In this document: positions 23,277-35,803 of the stretch, piece by piece
Layout of the letters: each line of letters opens with the position of its first letter
How positions within the stretch are numbered: position 1 is the stretch's first letter
Source of the DNA: Voacanga thouarsii
Lineage: Eukaryota; Streptophyta; Magnoliopsida; Gentianales; Apocynaceae
Direction: 5' to 3'
Length of the DNA stretch: 64,000 nt
Assembly: GCA_026120185.1 (NCBI GenBank)
Contig: JANUWF010001497.1
Coordinates: 3,708,501 to 3,772,500, forward strand
The notes under the pieces: model-generated
What the model saw: only the letters and a program-made list of their open reading frames with translations
Database searches by the model: none
Told to the model about the DNA's origin: nothing
Translations under genes and position numbers: made by a program

Positions 23277-25474
23277 TTACTCCCCCTGATGAGATGATTC
23301 CTTTAAATCTTTAAACCGACGCATACCGATTTTATATCTCAACTTCTTAAATGTTGCAGTCGGTAAAGTCTTCTTGAAAATATCTGCGAGGTTATCACAT
23401 GACCGAATTTGTAGCACATCAATTTCACCTTTCTTCTGGAGTTTATGAGTAAAGAAGAATTTTGGTGAAATATGTTTTGTCCGATCTCCTTTAATATATC
23501 CTCCTCGTAATTGAGCTATGCAAGCCGCATTGTCTTCATAAAGAGGAGTTGGAATACCTTTGATTGATGATAATCCACAACTTTCTCGGATATAATGAAT
23601 CATGGATCTTAGCCATACACATTCTCGACTTGCTTCATGAATGGCTATAATTTCAAAGATGATTTGAAGAAGTAGTCGCTATAGATTGTTTCGTAGAACG
23701 CCATGATATAGCAAGATTTCCACATGTAAATAGATAGCCCGTTTGAGAACGTGCTTTATGTGGATCGATAAATAACCAAAGATCTCGCATAACCTATCAA
23801 TGTTGGACTGGTTTTATTTGAATAAAATAATCCGAGATCAATTGTACCTTGAGATATCGAAGGACTTGTTTAATTCCATTCCAATGTCGTCGTGTTGGTG
23901 AAGAACTAAATCTTGCTAATAAATTGACAAAGAAAAGCAATATCAGTGTCTTGTATTATTAGCAAGATACATCAATGCACCAATTGCACCGAGATATGGT
24001 ACTTCAGACCAAGGAGTTCTTCATCATTTTCTTGAGGTCTGAAAGGATCTTTATCCACATTTAATGATCTGGACGATCATTGGAATACTCAATGGATGTG
24101 CTTTGTCCATGTAAAATCTTTTAGCACTTTTGTCAGTATATGTTGATTGATGAATAAATGTTCCACTCTCCAAATGTTCAATTTGTAAACCAAGGCAAAA
24201 TTTGGTTTTACCAAAATCCTTGATTTCGAATTCTCTTTTTAAATAATCAATTGTTTCTTGGAGCTCTTCAGAGTTCCAATAAGATTAATATCATCAACAT
24301 ATATAGCTAATATCACAAATTTAGAACCAGATTTCTTAATAAAAACACATGGACATACCTGGTCATTTTTAAATCCCGCTTTCAATAAATATTCACTAAG
24401 ACGTATGAACCACATGCGCCCGCATTGCTTCAGTGCCATATAATGATTTTCGCAACTTGATGGAGTAATTTTCACGAGGATAATGTTTATATGCTTCAGG
24501 CATATGAAATCCTTCTGGGATTTTCATGTAAACATCATTTTCTAAATTTCCATACAAGTAAGCAAAGTGACAACATCTAATAGGCGCATATCTATCTTTT
24601 CATGTACCGCCAAACCGATAAGATATCTGAGTGTAATAGCATCAACAACAGGAGAATAAGTTTCATCATAATCAATACCTGGTCTTTGTGAAAAACCTTG
24701 GGCTACTAATCGCGCATTATATCGAACGATTTCACTCTTTTCATTGCACTTTCGCACAAATATCCATTTGTAGCCAACAGATTTTACACCTTCCGGTGTT
24801 CGGACTCGCAGTCCGAAGACTTCACGTTTTGTCAATGCATTTAACTCCGATTGAATCGCATCTTTCCATTGCAGCCAATCTTTTCTATGCCGACATTCAT
24901 CAACTGATATTGGTTCAGGATCATCATTATCCTGTGTAACATCAAGAGATATATTGTATGCAAATATATTATTAATAACAGTTTCTATCCGATTCCAACT
25001 TCTACCGGAAGTAGTATAATTGATAGAAATTTCAGTGATAGAAATTTCAGTGTTACTTTTATCAACTTCTGGTTCTTTGTCATCAGTTCTCTCTCGGTCT
25101 TTATCATTCTTTTCTTCAATATGATCTTCTGGATCAGTTAATCCTCTTTTCTTTCGAGGATTTTTATCTTTAGAACCAAGAGGTCGGCCACGCTTCTGGC
25201 GTGTTTTTGACTCAGCAGCTATAGGTATAATATTTTGTTCTACTGGAACTTCATTAGAATTGAGCATTTATAGCTGGCATATGCGATTTTGTTACTCTTT
25301 TAGAGTCAACAAAAGCGTCTGGCATTTGATTTGCAATACTTTACAAATGAATTATCTTTTGAACTTCAAGTTCACACACGCTTGTATGCGGATCAAGATA
25401 ATTTAATGATGTTGTCCAATCATGATCTTTCTTGTACTGTTTCTGTTCTCCCCCTAATTTAGGGAATAATGATT
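23277..25474 (-). pseudogene. copia pol 3' part of element A (end of integrase region, RT, RNase H)
   Basis: Minus-strand segments follow the sister element. 25267-24542 spans the basic linker (RQKRGRPLGSKDKNPRKKRG) and the RT N-terminus (KWIFVRK, then YNARLVAQGFSQRPGIDYDE). 24475-24239 carries the catalytic box (VILAIYVDDINLIG). 23603-23277 is the RNase H end (YEDNAACIAQL, then KHISPKFFFTH). Frameshifts separate them. Similarity to the sister starts abruptly at 25474, where the captured DNA begins. Confidence 0.9.
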
Positions 25475-25736
25475 TTACAAGAGAATAAGAAAAGAAATAA
25501 AAGAAAATGATGACAAGCAGGAAATGCCAAGAAAAATATCTCCTTTTTTTTTCACTCTTCCCTGCATCGACTTTTCATCTTCCTCTCTTGTCTTTTCTTC
25601 TCCTCTGACCCTCTACCTACCATCTACCTCTTCTTCTTCCTCATACGATATATATATATATATATATATATGTATCGATATATATCTCAGTTATCAGTCA
25701 TTAGTAAATATCAAAAACAAAAATCACAAAGCAGAT
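25475..25736 (+). promoter_or_regulatory. upstream DNA captured with the RKD gene (putative promoter/5' UTR)
   Basis: These 262 bp have no similarity to the sister copia element and run up to the RKD start codon. They contain a pyrimidine-rich part (25550-25640) and a (TA)n tract at 25649-25671. No defined TATA box or start site can be proven. It is inferred to be part of the original gene's 5' region. Confidence 0.6.
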
Positions 25737-25757
25737 ATGGAGACTCGTAATTCATTT

Positions 25758-27796
25758 TGATGGAAAACGCAGAACAGGGGAGCCATGGACGGGAAAAAAA
25801 CAGAGAAAAAAAAAATTAAACGCGAGTCATAAAGGCCATGCGGAAGCGTGAAGATCATACCTTTGCGTTCCTTAACCCTCCTAGGTTGCGTAAGAACATA
25901 TTGAATGGCTGGAATCGCCTCGCTTTGCACAGTTGAAGGAGCTTCCGGTTGAACACCCGCTAGCCTTCGACTTCGTCTTGTTTGCATTAACGCTTAGCTC
26001 TCCAGCTCTCGGGATATTCCTCAGCCTAACCTCTAGTCGGTGAACACTATGGTGAAGAGGAACGATCTCAAAACTCCTTAGTTCTTTCGCTATTGATTAG
26101 CAAAGAACAAGAGAAAAACAAGAAGAAGGAGAGAGACCTTGAGAGAGAGAGACCCACGTGAGGTGTGGCTTGGGAAAGGAAAAATTAGGGTTTTTTTTTT
26201 CCTTTTCAAAGAGTTGTTTATATTTAGCCTAAACTAGGTCTCTCAATCTCTGATAAACATCTCCTCGGGATTTCAAAATACCCGAATGTTATCCTGAAAA
26301 ACAGTTTGGCCTAACCTTAAACTCCTCTTAACCGTATCTGGAAAAAACCCTAAGGTCCAAGCTATTGGGCCAGATAAATATTTATTATTCTTCTTGGACT
26401 CAAAAGGCCCAAAATAATAAATATTAATTATTTATTTTCTGGGCTTACATAAGTAACCCAATAAATAATTAATGAGCCCAAATGAACCATAATAATTAAT
26501 CTTTAATTATTTATTTCTTGGGCCTATATAAATAACCCAATAAATAATTAAACATTAATTATTTCCCTAGTTTAAGCCCAGTGTTAATTTCTTAATTATT
26601 CATACTGGACCTAGGCCCCGAATAATTAATTAACCAAATAAACTAGATAATTAATTTCTCTCAACTCCTATTTTATTTATTTATTTATTTATTTTATTCC
26701 AACTTCAATAATAAATTAGACTTCCCGAATAAAATAAAATAAAATAAAATAAAATCCTCTTCAACCGAGACCAATTCCTCAACCCAAAAATAGTTAGGAC
26801 TTACTGGCTATCCCGAGGACCAAAAAGACACATCGCCTTGGTCGCTAAAATGACCAAAATACCCCCGCTATATAAATAGCTGTATTTTGCATTTTAAATA
26901 TTTCCTAATATCACCATAAGGAAATATTGACCCCAAGGACAATGCTGCGTTAGCAAAGTCTCCGACCTACAGTGTGAAATGACTAAAATACCCCTCTACA
27001 CATCGCCGTACATTTAGAGAGGAAGAAGTGTACTAACACCCCCTAAATGACATCTACCATCCTTAGGCTTCTAGTCCAATGATCCACGACTTCCCGGAGT
27101 GTTTCCGCTTTCCAAGGGAGCTACCCTAAAGCAAACATCCAAGTCATGTTTCCCAGTGGCCCTGGATAATTTAGACCATTCTGACAACCACAAGGGGCGA
27201 TATAGTGCGTAAACTATCTTGCATAAGTCCTGTCTTAACTAACTAGTCACACATACCCAACATGCAAGTATATTGGCCCTATGATAGAACCTCAACTACA
27301 AAGAAATCAAAGTATATGCTTCCAGCCTTCGCTAGACCACCAACTCATACTCAAGTCGTAGAGTACTAGTCCACGCTCGTAGCGGTAGTAGTCTAGGTTT
27401 CTACCATATAGTACTTTGAGAAACCACTACTACAGTCCCTGTTCTACGTATTCGAAATACGCTTATGTCATGAAGTGAGTGGACTACCCACCGGCTAAAG
27501 GTAAGCCATTCCCCATTTGGAATTCATAACATAATAACCTAAACATGATGAGGTTCCCGGCCTCATCAATAGGTTAAGAACAAATGTTTATGTGTTAAAT
27601 AACCCGTGATCCATACCTTACCGTGAAAGACCACCATTCACATGGATCACTTATTTAAACACAATGGGTCCGTTCCAAACGAAAATCGTGCACAAACAAA
27701 AAGTAAATTCACAAACAATTTCTGAAAATAAATTCTTTTATTAAATAATTCGATTTTACATCGTAAACCTAGTCTAAGAGGGCATACAATCCAACA
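25758..27796 (-). repeat. 3' LTR of element B (left copy)
   Basis: On the plus strand it starts TGATGGAAAACGCAG and ends CATACAATCCAACA. It pairs along its length with 33563-35598. Simple motifs inside include TTTAT repeats near 26672-26695 and AAAAT repeats near 26731-26755. The reversed polypurine tract ATCTCCCACTTG follows at 27797. Confidence 0.97.
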
Positions 27797-27812
27797 ATCT
27801 CCCACTTGCACT
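27797..27812 (-). other. polypurine tract of element B (reverse)
   Basis: On the minus strand it reads as a purine-rich AAGTGGGAGAT next to the LTR start TGTTGGATTG, in the standard plus-strand primer position. Confidence 0.75.
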
Positions 27813-27849
27813 CTAAGACTAGGTAAGTCCATAGGTGCCCACCCCTATG

Positions 27850-30690
27850 GCGTCTAAGTGTCTCTTGAAGACTCTCTCACCCAAAGGCTTGGTGAATGGG
27901 TCTCGCTAGATTGTTTTCTCGAGGTAATATGCTCCACCACGACTTCCCGTCTCTCGGATGAAATCCCGGATCGTGTGGTACTTCCTCTCGATGTGTTTCC
28001 CTTCTTGTGGTTCCGAGGCTCCTTAGATTGCGACACTCGCTCCAGTTGTTGTCGCAATACATCACAACCGGCCTATCCATATGTGGTACGACTCCAAGTT
28101 CTGAAAGAAACTTCCGGAGCCGCATCGCTTCCTTGGACGCCTCCGAAGCCGCCACATACTCGCCTTCCATGGTTGAGTCAGCAATACAAGATTGCTTGAT
28201 ACTCCTCCATGAAATTGCTCCTCCAGACAAGGTGAAGACATATCCACTAGTGGATTTTCTCTCATCCTTATCCGCCCGGAAGTCCGAGTCCGTGTATCCC
28301 GTAGGAACCAAATCATCACCTCAGTAAACCAAAGATATAATCTCTCGTTCCCTTGAGGTACTTGAGAATATGCTTTACAACTTGCCAATGAACCTCCCCC
28401 GGGTTTGACCGATATCTCGCTAACTAAGCCCACGGCAAAGCGTATATCCGGCCTAGTACACAAGCATGGCGTACATGAGACTTCCCACCGCCGAAGCGTA
28501 GGGAATCCTACTCATTCTCGTCCTTTTCTTCTTGAGACTTAGGACAACTCCTTCGAAGAAAATGACAACCCATGTCCGCAAGGGATTAGAGCTCCCTTGC
28601 ATGAGTCCATGCCGTACTTGGCCAAGCATCTTGTCAATGTATGTCGCTTGGGATAATCCTAACATTCTCTCGCTTCCTATTTCTAAGAAGCCTAATCCCG
28701 AGAATGTAGTCGGCTTCTCCCAAGTCCTTCATACCGAATTGACTAGACAGCCAAACCTTTGTAGATGACAATGTCCCTACATCATTTCCAATGAGTAGAA
28801 TGTCATCCACATACAGGACAAGAAAAACCACATTGATGCCTTCAAGTTTCCCGTACACGCATGGTTCATCTTCGTTTTGAATAAAACCATAAGACTTTAC
28901 AAGCCTCATCAAAACGAATGTTCCATGCTCTTGATGCCTCGCTTAAGTCCATAAATGGACTTCTTAAGCTTGCAAACCATGTGTTCCCCGGCCTTCAAGA
29001 ATGAAGCCTTCCTGTTGGGACATATAGATGTCTTCGCTAAGATGGCCATTCAAGAATGCCGTCTTGACATCCATTTGCCATATCTCGTAGTCATAGTGAC
29101 AAAGCGATGGCAAGGAGGATGCGAATGGATTTAAGCATGGCTACCGGGGAAAAGGTTTCCTCATAGTCGATACCCTCTTTCTGAGTATACCCTTTCGCCA
29201 CAAGCCTAGCTTTGAAGGTTTCCACCTTCCCATCCGCTCCTCTCTTCCTCTTGTATACCCACTTGCACCCAATGGGTTTTATCCCTTCAGTGAAGCTACA
29301 AGATCCCAAACCTGATTGAGGTACATAGACTCAATCTCGGCTTTCATTGCTTCATGCCACAGATTTGCATCGGCATCAGCAATAGCCTCCTCGTATCTAG
29401 CGGGGTCTTGTTCCTGATGGTCGGAAACCAGCTCAAAGGCTTCTCCATCCATCTATCCGGAACCCTAGACACTCTCCCACTACGACGAGGCTCCATTTGT
29501 ACAGTGCTCTTGAGGCCGTGCCTCTTCTTGTTCCAAAATCGGGTCAATAGAAGTTGATTCCATAGATAACTTCTCCCGCAGCTCCAACCTCGTTGAACCT
29601 TTAGTGGAAGTACTTTGATCATCTTCCAAGTATCTAGCATGGGTACCGACTAGTACCTTCCGCTCCTTAGGATGATAAAAGTAGCCTCCTTTTGTCCCTT
29701 TTGGATACCCAACAAAATAGCATAATTTCGATCTTGGTTCCAACTTGTCTCCCTTGATCAAGACATAAGTCGGACACCCCCAAATCCCGAGATGATTCGT
29801 ACTTGGCTTACGCCCACCCACATCTCATAGGGAGTCCTAGGTACCGACTTGGAAGGCACCAAGTTCGTAATATATGCCGCCGTTTCCAGTGGCATATCCC
29901 CAAAAGGACACCGGAAGAGTAGCATGAGACATCATGCTTCGGACCATTTCCATCAACGTCCCGTTCCTTCTCTCGCCTACTCCGTTTCGCCGGGGGTTCC
30001 CGCGCAGCAGAGCCGGGATACTATCCCATGATGTACCATGTAGTCCTTGAATTCACCTAGGAGGTACTCTCCACCACGATCCGATCGTAAGGTTTTGATT
30101 AATTTACCTCGTCCGACGCTCCACTTCACCCTTAAACTCTTTGAACTTGTCAAAAGAGTCGACTTGCGTCTCATCGTAAATGTAACCATACCTCGTACAA
30201 TCATCCGTGAACGTGATGAAGTACTCAAAACCTCCCCTAGCCGGTGTAGACAATGGACCGCACACATCGCTGTGAACAAGACTCAACACCTCCTCGCTCT
30301 ATCCGCCTTTGGTGTAAAAGACCTTTTGGTCATTTTTCCCATCAGCAGGATTCACACCGAGGCCAACTTTCCAATCTCAATGAGCCCAAAGGCCCATCAT
30401 GGATTAGCCTCTCGAATCCCGGTTGAGTTAATATGACCCAACCTCGTGTGCCAAAGGTATGAATCATTGATATTGGTCTTTCTCTTCTTAGTTAAAGGTT
30501 CGGACAGAGCGTTATTTGATTGGTTGTTAATAGGGTTTAAAAAGAACAAATTTCCATACATGTGCCCAAGACATAAAATTTCTCCATCTCTACCGATAGA
30601 AATACCGTAATGGAAAGATACGTAATATCCTTGATTAATAAGTTTTGCAACCGAAATCAAATTCTCGACGAAAACCAGGTACATATAAAA
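27850..30690 (-). pseudogene. copia pol of element B (integrase, RT, RNase H), frameshifted
   Basis: Reading down the minus strand: 30684-30397 is GAG-pre-integrase (SYLWHTRLGHIN). 30289-29821 is the integrase core (LVHSDVCGPLSTPARGG, then LRSDRGGEYL). 29640-29344 is the linker (RRSGRVSRVPDRW). 29309-28634 is RT ([31 protein letters not shown], then LVLYVDDILLIGND with the YVDD box). 28463-27853 is RNase H (TGYTDSDFRADKDERKSTSG, then MYCDNN). Multiple frame changes occur. Many sit at CAG/CTG-type positions when compared with relatives, so some may be sequence errors. Confidence 0.9.
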
Positions 30691-30699
30691 TGTCTTTTA

Positions 30700-31737
30700 A
30701 AACCACTATCTTATTACAATAAAAAATAAGATCCAAGCTCTCTCCCACCGCAAGGGCCCGCACTTGTGCTCCATTACCCACTCGAAGCCCATGTTCGCCC
30801 TTCTGAGTCTTCTTATCTTCCTAAACCCCCGCAAGGAGTTACGTATATGATCAGTGGCTCCCGAATCAACAATCCAAGTGGAAGTTGATCCTACCATTGA
30901 TATGGACTCTAGATAGTAAACATTACCTCGTGGGGTTTTTCTTGGCCTCGAAGATCCGGACACTCTTTTTCCAAGTGTCCCTTCTTTCCACACTTGAAGC
31001 ACTTGCCCTTTGGTTTGTCCTCGGGCTGGTTCTTGGTCGGGTCGCCGCATTCCCCTTCTTCCTCTTGAACTTTCCGGGCTTAGGCCCAGCTTCTTGAAGA
31101 AGAGGCCTTAGCAATCATGGCCTTAGACTGCGGCTTCATGACCTTCTCCGCCATCCGGAGCTCCTTCATCGGCTCAATCAAACTCATGTTCAACTTGTTC
31201 ATGTTATAGTTTAACTTGAACCGAGTGAAAGAGCTCCTGTAGAGATTCGAGAACCATGTCCACTTGGCTCTCGGGTCAATGACAGCTCCCTAAGATTTCT
31301 CGCCTCCTCGAAAGCAAGCAATCATCTTGAGCATATGCTCTCGGACCGATGCTCCCTCACCCATCTTAGTGTTTACAATTGTTCAAAGAGCCTCCTCGCC
31401 TTGCGGGCCGGCTCTTGTCCGCGAACATAGTTGCCAACGATTGACTTATGTCATATGCGTAAGCCATGTGCTCGTGTTTTGACCGGAGCACATTAGACAT
31501 GGAAGCTAACATATAGCAACGTGCCATTTCGTCAGCCTTTCTTCCATGCCTTTTCAGCCTCTCGCTCTTCAACGGTGGAACCTTCCCCGATAACAGTAGG
31601 TGTTTCGTAAAGGACATACTTATACTCCTACCGTGAGTATTATGTCCAGGTTCCTTTTCCAAATTCACATAGTTTGGACCCGTTAACTTATTCTCCCCGA
31701 GAATAACGGCCAATGGACTAAAAGAACCTCCCACCAT
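30700..31737 (-). pseudogene. copia gag and protease start of element B, frameshifted
   Basis: It starts at 31737 with MVGGSFSPLAVILGENKLTG, the typical start of this copia gag type. KADEMARCYMLASMSNVL follows, then a zinc-knuckle region near 30960-31000 that is out of frame. The protease active-site segment STWIVDSGATDHI lies at about 30850-30890. The DSG triad is kept. The frame changes at least three times. Confidence 0.85.
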
Positions 31738-33547
31738 TTCTGAAAATCGAAAATAAAAGAAAGAAATTAGTTTGTGAAAACAAAATGAAATTTGTGCACC
31801 GAAAATAATTTGCTCTTAGGAAAACCGACATAGCTTCTTGGGAAGATTAACAGCTTCCTAAGCTAAGTGTATTAACCACCACAAATTAATTTCCCTTCTA
31901 GGTAATGGTCTAGAGAATAACTCCATCGTGGGATGGCCGTTTCCTCTCATTTCCTATGGACATACCTCGCACTATAACCTCCAACGTGGGCCGGCCGATC
32001 ATAGTACGTGCCCCGGTTATTAATTACATCCTTCCATTAGATCTAGATCCTTGTGGTATCCCCATCCTATACGGGTTCACTCCCAGTGGTGACGCGAGGG
32101 GATCCACGATCTCTAATGAGGACCGTGATGGAAGCCGTGGGGCCGTTGGAACCCCTCTCCCACTTAGTCTTTTAAAATAAAGGTTTTCTGGAAAATATCC
32201 TTTTGAAAATTCCATTAAGTTTTTCTTAACTCAAAAATAAAATATCTAAGTCCAATAAAATCTCTATGTCAAGGCTTATATCCTTTGAGAGATTTCCTCC
32301 ATGGACTAATTTTATATAAGTTAAAACTTAATGATTTCAAAAATTTTCCAATTAAAACTTTCTAGAGACTTTGGTCTCAAGTTTATTTGACAAAATCATT
32401 TTTCTAGTCCAAAACAAAACAAAATGGCTCTCCATTTTAATTTACAAAAATATCTAAATCCAATATATTTTCTATGTCAATGATTAAATCCTTTGAGAAA
32501 ATATTTAAGGATTAATTTTTGTACCAATTAAAATAACCATTTAGTTTTTAAAGAAAAATATTTTTTCTTGCCGAAACAAAAAGTTCCCAAAGACTTTGGT
32601 CTTTGAGAAAAGCACACATAGGTACATAAAAAAAATAGCTTGCTAGAAAACAATAAACGTTTTCATGCTTTTCTATTTTTTAAACCTAAGTGCCCAAATA
32701 ATAGAATTAAACACATTAATTAATTAATTAATGATCTTGTTTAATCCTAAAATCCCTTACTAATATTTTTCATGCAAATATATTCCAAGAATATAAATAT
32801 TGCAAAAATATTAACTTCGCCTAGTATGGGACCCAAAAAAAAAATAAAAAAAATTGCCAAAAAAATGGCTGGCGGTCCACTGCACCGGCCGCACAGGATC
32901 CGCACCAGAATGGCCTGCGGTCCACCGCAACCACAATGCACCGCGCCGCACCAGATCGCACGCCGCCACGACCCGTGGACTTCGCCCGCGCTCGCGACCC
33001 GCGCCCGGTTCTCCTCTCGTCGCCGACTCGCGATCCAGCTCCGCGAGCTGCCCTGGCTGGATCTCCTCTGACCCGCGCGCGAACCCGAAAATCAAACGAA
33101 TTCAATTGCAAAATTTGCAATTGAATTCGGCTCAAATCACCTCCCAATTGGCTCGGCTTCGCAGCTCTAGAAGCACGGCTCCACTCACAGAACAGAAGCG
33201 GCTCGGCTCGGCTCCACGCGGCGGCTTATGAACAGTGTCATCTTCTTCGTTTTTCACCGCGCGAATTTGCAGAGCATTTTTTTTCGATTTTTTCTGTCTT
33301 CTTTGACTTCTTTGGACATTTTTACTTATAAAAACTCATCCAAAACATAACCACAACCGCCTATACCCATTAAAATTGGGTTTACACGATTAAAACATCA
33401 AAGCCAAAAATTACAGTATGCTCCTATGCTTCAAACGGTGAAGCTTACATCAAGCCTATCCCATACCAAAACAGCGAAGGATCATAGGTATAATCATCTT
33501 CTCCATTTTATTAACTACCATGCTCCCTATATTGATCACAACCAATG
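31738..33547 (-). other. untranslated leader of element B
   Basis: About 1.8 kb lies between the primer site and gag. The part at 31960-32560 is AT-rich with a recurring AAGACTTTGGTCT-like motif. The part at 32870-33230 is strongly GC-rich. Open frames in the GC-rich part on both strands are arginine/alanine/proline-rich and have no recognised domain. It probably holds RNA packaging or translation signals, but none can be shown. Confidence 0.7.
33097..33129. repeat. 33 bp near-perfect palindrome in the leader of element B
   Basis: Arms CGAATTCAATTGCAAA and TTTGCAATTGAATTCG (16 bp each) are separated by one A. The arms pair without mismatch. It sits at the right edge of the GC-rich block. Confidence 0.9.
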
Positions 33548-33559
33548 GCTCTGATACCA
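33548..33559 (-). other. primer binding site of element B (initiator Met tRNA type)
   Basis: On the minus strand it reads TGGTATCAGAGC, complementary to the 3' end of plant initiator methionine tRNA, and lies three bases inside the 5' LTR. Confidence 0.9.
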
Positions 33560-33562
33560 CTT

Positions 33563-35598
33563 TGATGGAAAACGCAGAACAGGGGAGCCATGGACGGGAA
33601 AAAAACAGAGAAAAAAAAAAATTAAACGAGAGCCATAAAGGCCATGCGGAAGCGTGAAGATCATACCTTTGCGTTCCTTAACCCTCCTAGGTTGCGTAGG
33701 AACAAATTGAATGGCTGGAATCGCCTCGCTTTGCACAGTTGAAGGAGCTTCCGGTTGAACACCCGCTAGCCTTCGACTTCGTCTTGTTTGCATTAACGCT
33801 TAGCTCTCCAGCTCTCGGGATATTCCTCAGCCTAACCTCTAGTCGGTGAACACTATGGTGAAGAGGAACGATCTCAAAACTCCTTAGTTCTTTCGCTATT
33901 GATTAGCAAAGAACAAGAGAAAAACAAGAAGAAGGAGAGAGACCTTGAGAGAGAGAGACCCACGTGAGGTGTGGCTTGGGAAAGGAAAAATTAGGATTTT
34001 TTTTTCTTTTCAAAGAGTTGTTTATATTTAGCCTAAACTAGGTCTCTCAATCTCTGATAAACATCTCCCCGGGATTTCAAAATACCCGGATGTTATCCTG
34101 AGAAACAGTTTGGCCTAACCTTAAACTCCTCTTAACCGTATTTGGAAAAACCCTAAGGTCCAAGCTATTGGGCCGTATAAATATTTATTATTCTTCTTGG
34201 ACTCAAAAGGCCCAAAATAATAAATATTAATTATTTATTTTCTGGGCTTACATAAGTAACCCAATAAATAATTAATGAGCCCAAATGAACCATAATAATT
34301 AATCTTTAATTATTTATTTCTTGGGCCTATATAAATAACCCAATAAATAATTAAACATTAATTATTTCCCCTAGTTTAAGCCTAGGTTAATTTCTTAATT
34401 ATTCATACTGGACCTAGGCTCTGAATAATTAATTAACCAAATAAACTAGATAATTAATTTCTCTCAACTCCTATTTTATTTATTTATTTATTTATTTTAT
34501 TCTAGTTCAATAATAAATTAGACTTCCTGAATAAAATAAAATAAAATAAAATAAAATAAAATCCTCTTCAACTGAGACCAATTCCTCAATCCAAAAATAG
34601 TTAGGACTTACGGGCTATCCCGAGGATCAAAAAGACACATCGCCTTGGCTGCTAAAATGACCAAAATACCCCTGCTATATAAATAGCTGTATTTTGCATT
34701 TTAAATATTTCCTAATATCACCATAAGGAAATATTGACCCCAAGGACAATGCTGCGTTAGCAAAGTCTCCGACCTACAGGTGAAATGACTAAAATACCCC
34801 TCTACACATCGCCGTACATTTAGAGAGGAAGAAGTGTACTAACACCCCCTAAATGACATCTACCATCCTTAGGCTTCTAGTCCAATGATCCACGACTTCC
34901 TGGAGTGTTTCCGCTTTCCAAGGGAGCTACCCTAAAGCAAACATCCAAGTCATGTTTCCCAGGGCCCTGGATAATTTAGACCATTTGGACAACCACAAGG
35001 GGCGATATAGTGCAGAAACTATCTTGCATAAGTCTGTCTTAACTAACTAGTCACACATACCCAACATGCAAGTATATTGGCCCTATGATAGAACCTCAAC
35101 TACAACAAATCAAAGTATATGCTTCCAGCCTTCGCTAGACCACCAACTCATACTCAAGTCATAGAGTACTAGTCCACGCTGTAGCGGTAGTAGTCTAGGT
35201 TTCTACCATATAATACTTTGAGAAACCACTACTACAGGTCCTGTTCTACGTATTCGAAATACGCTTATGTCATGAAGTGAGTAGACTACCCACTAGCTAA
35301 AGGTAAGCCATTCCCCATTTGGAATTCATAACATAATAACCTAAACATGATGAGGTTCCCAGTCTCATTAATAGGTTAAGAACAAATGTTTATGTGCTAA
35401 ATAACCCGTGATCCATACCTTACTGTGAAAGACCACCATTCACATGGATCACTTATTTAAACACAATGGGTCTGTTCCAAACGAAAATCGTGCACAAACA
35501 AAAAGTAAATTCACAAACAATTTCTGAAAATAAATTCTTTTATTAAATAATTCGATTTTACATCAGAAACCTAGTCTAAGAGGGCATACAATCCAACA
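33563..35598 (-). repeat. 5' LTR of element B (right copy)
   Basis: It pairs with 25758-27796. Differences include ordinary C/T changes in CCG context and a set of unusual multi-base differences at CAG/CTG sites. On the plus strand it ends CCAACA, directly followed by the CATTT target duplication and RKD coding sequence. Confidence 0.97.
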
Positions 35599-35651
35599 CA
35601 TTTGAGACATGGTCAAATTTTGACTCGGTTTCTGCAGCAGATGTTGATGTA

Positions 35652-35803
35652 TTTTCCTTTCCAAACCAACCACTTCTGCCTAATTCGAACACAGAAGATT
35701 TTGATATGTTTTTCTTTCCAAACCAACCGCTTCTGCCTAATTCGAACGCAGAAGATTTTGATATGTTTTCCTTTCCAAACCAACCACTTCCTCCTAATTT
35801 CAG
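35652..35803 (+). repeat. 57 bp coding tandem repeat in RKD exon 1 (2.7 copies)
   Basis: Units at 35652-35708, 35709-35765 and 35766-35803 (partial) encode 19-residue repeats containing FPNQPLLPNSN and EDFDM. The unit length is a multiple of three and the frame is kept. The third copy runs into the exon 1 donor site. Confidence 0.9.

Larger units (their letters stand above)
25758..35598 (-). mobile_element. 9.84 kb copia element B inserted in RKD exon 1
   Basis: Two long LTRs (25758-27796, 2039 bp; 33563-35598, 2036 bp) bracket gag and pol on the minus strand. CATTT direct repeats flank it at 25753-25757 and 35599-35603. A reversed primer site matching the initiator methionine tRNA type lies just inside the right LTR, and the reversed polypurine tract just inside the left LTR. 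The coding region is recognisable in full order but broken by frameshifts. Both ends and the target duplication are intact, so it inserted as a complete unit. Confidence 0.97.

Noticed and set aside
27854..28199. Plus-strand open frames opposite element B RNase H
   Set aside because: Shadows of the minus-strand pol sequence.
32811..33231. Arg/Ala/Pro-rich open frames on both strands
   Set aside because: They follow from the GC-rich composition of the element B leader; no domain and no conservation could be seen.
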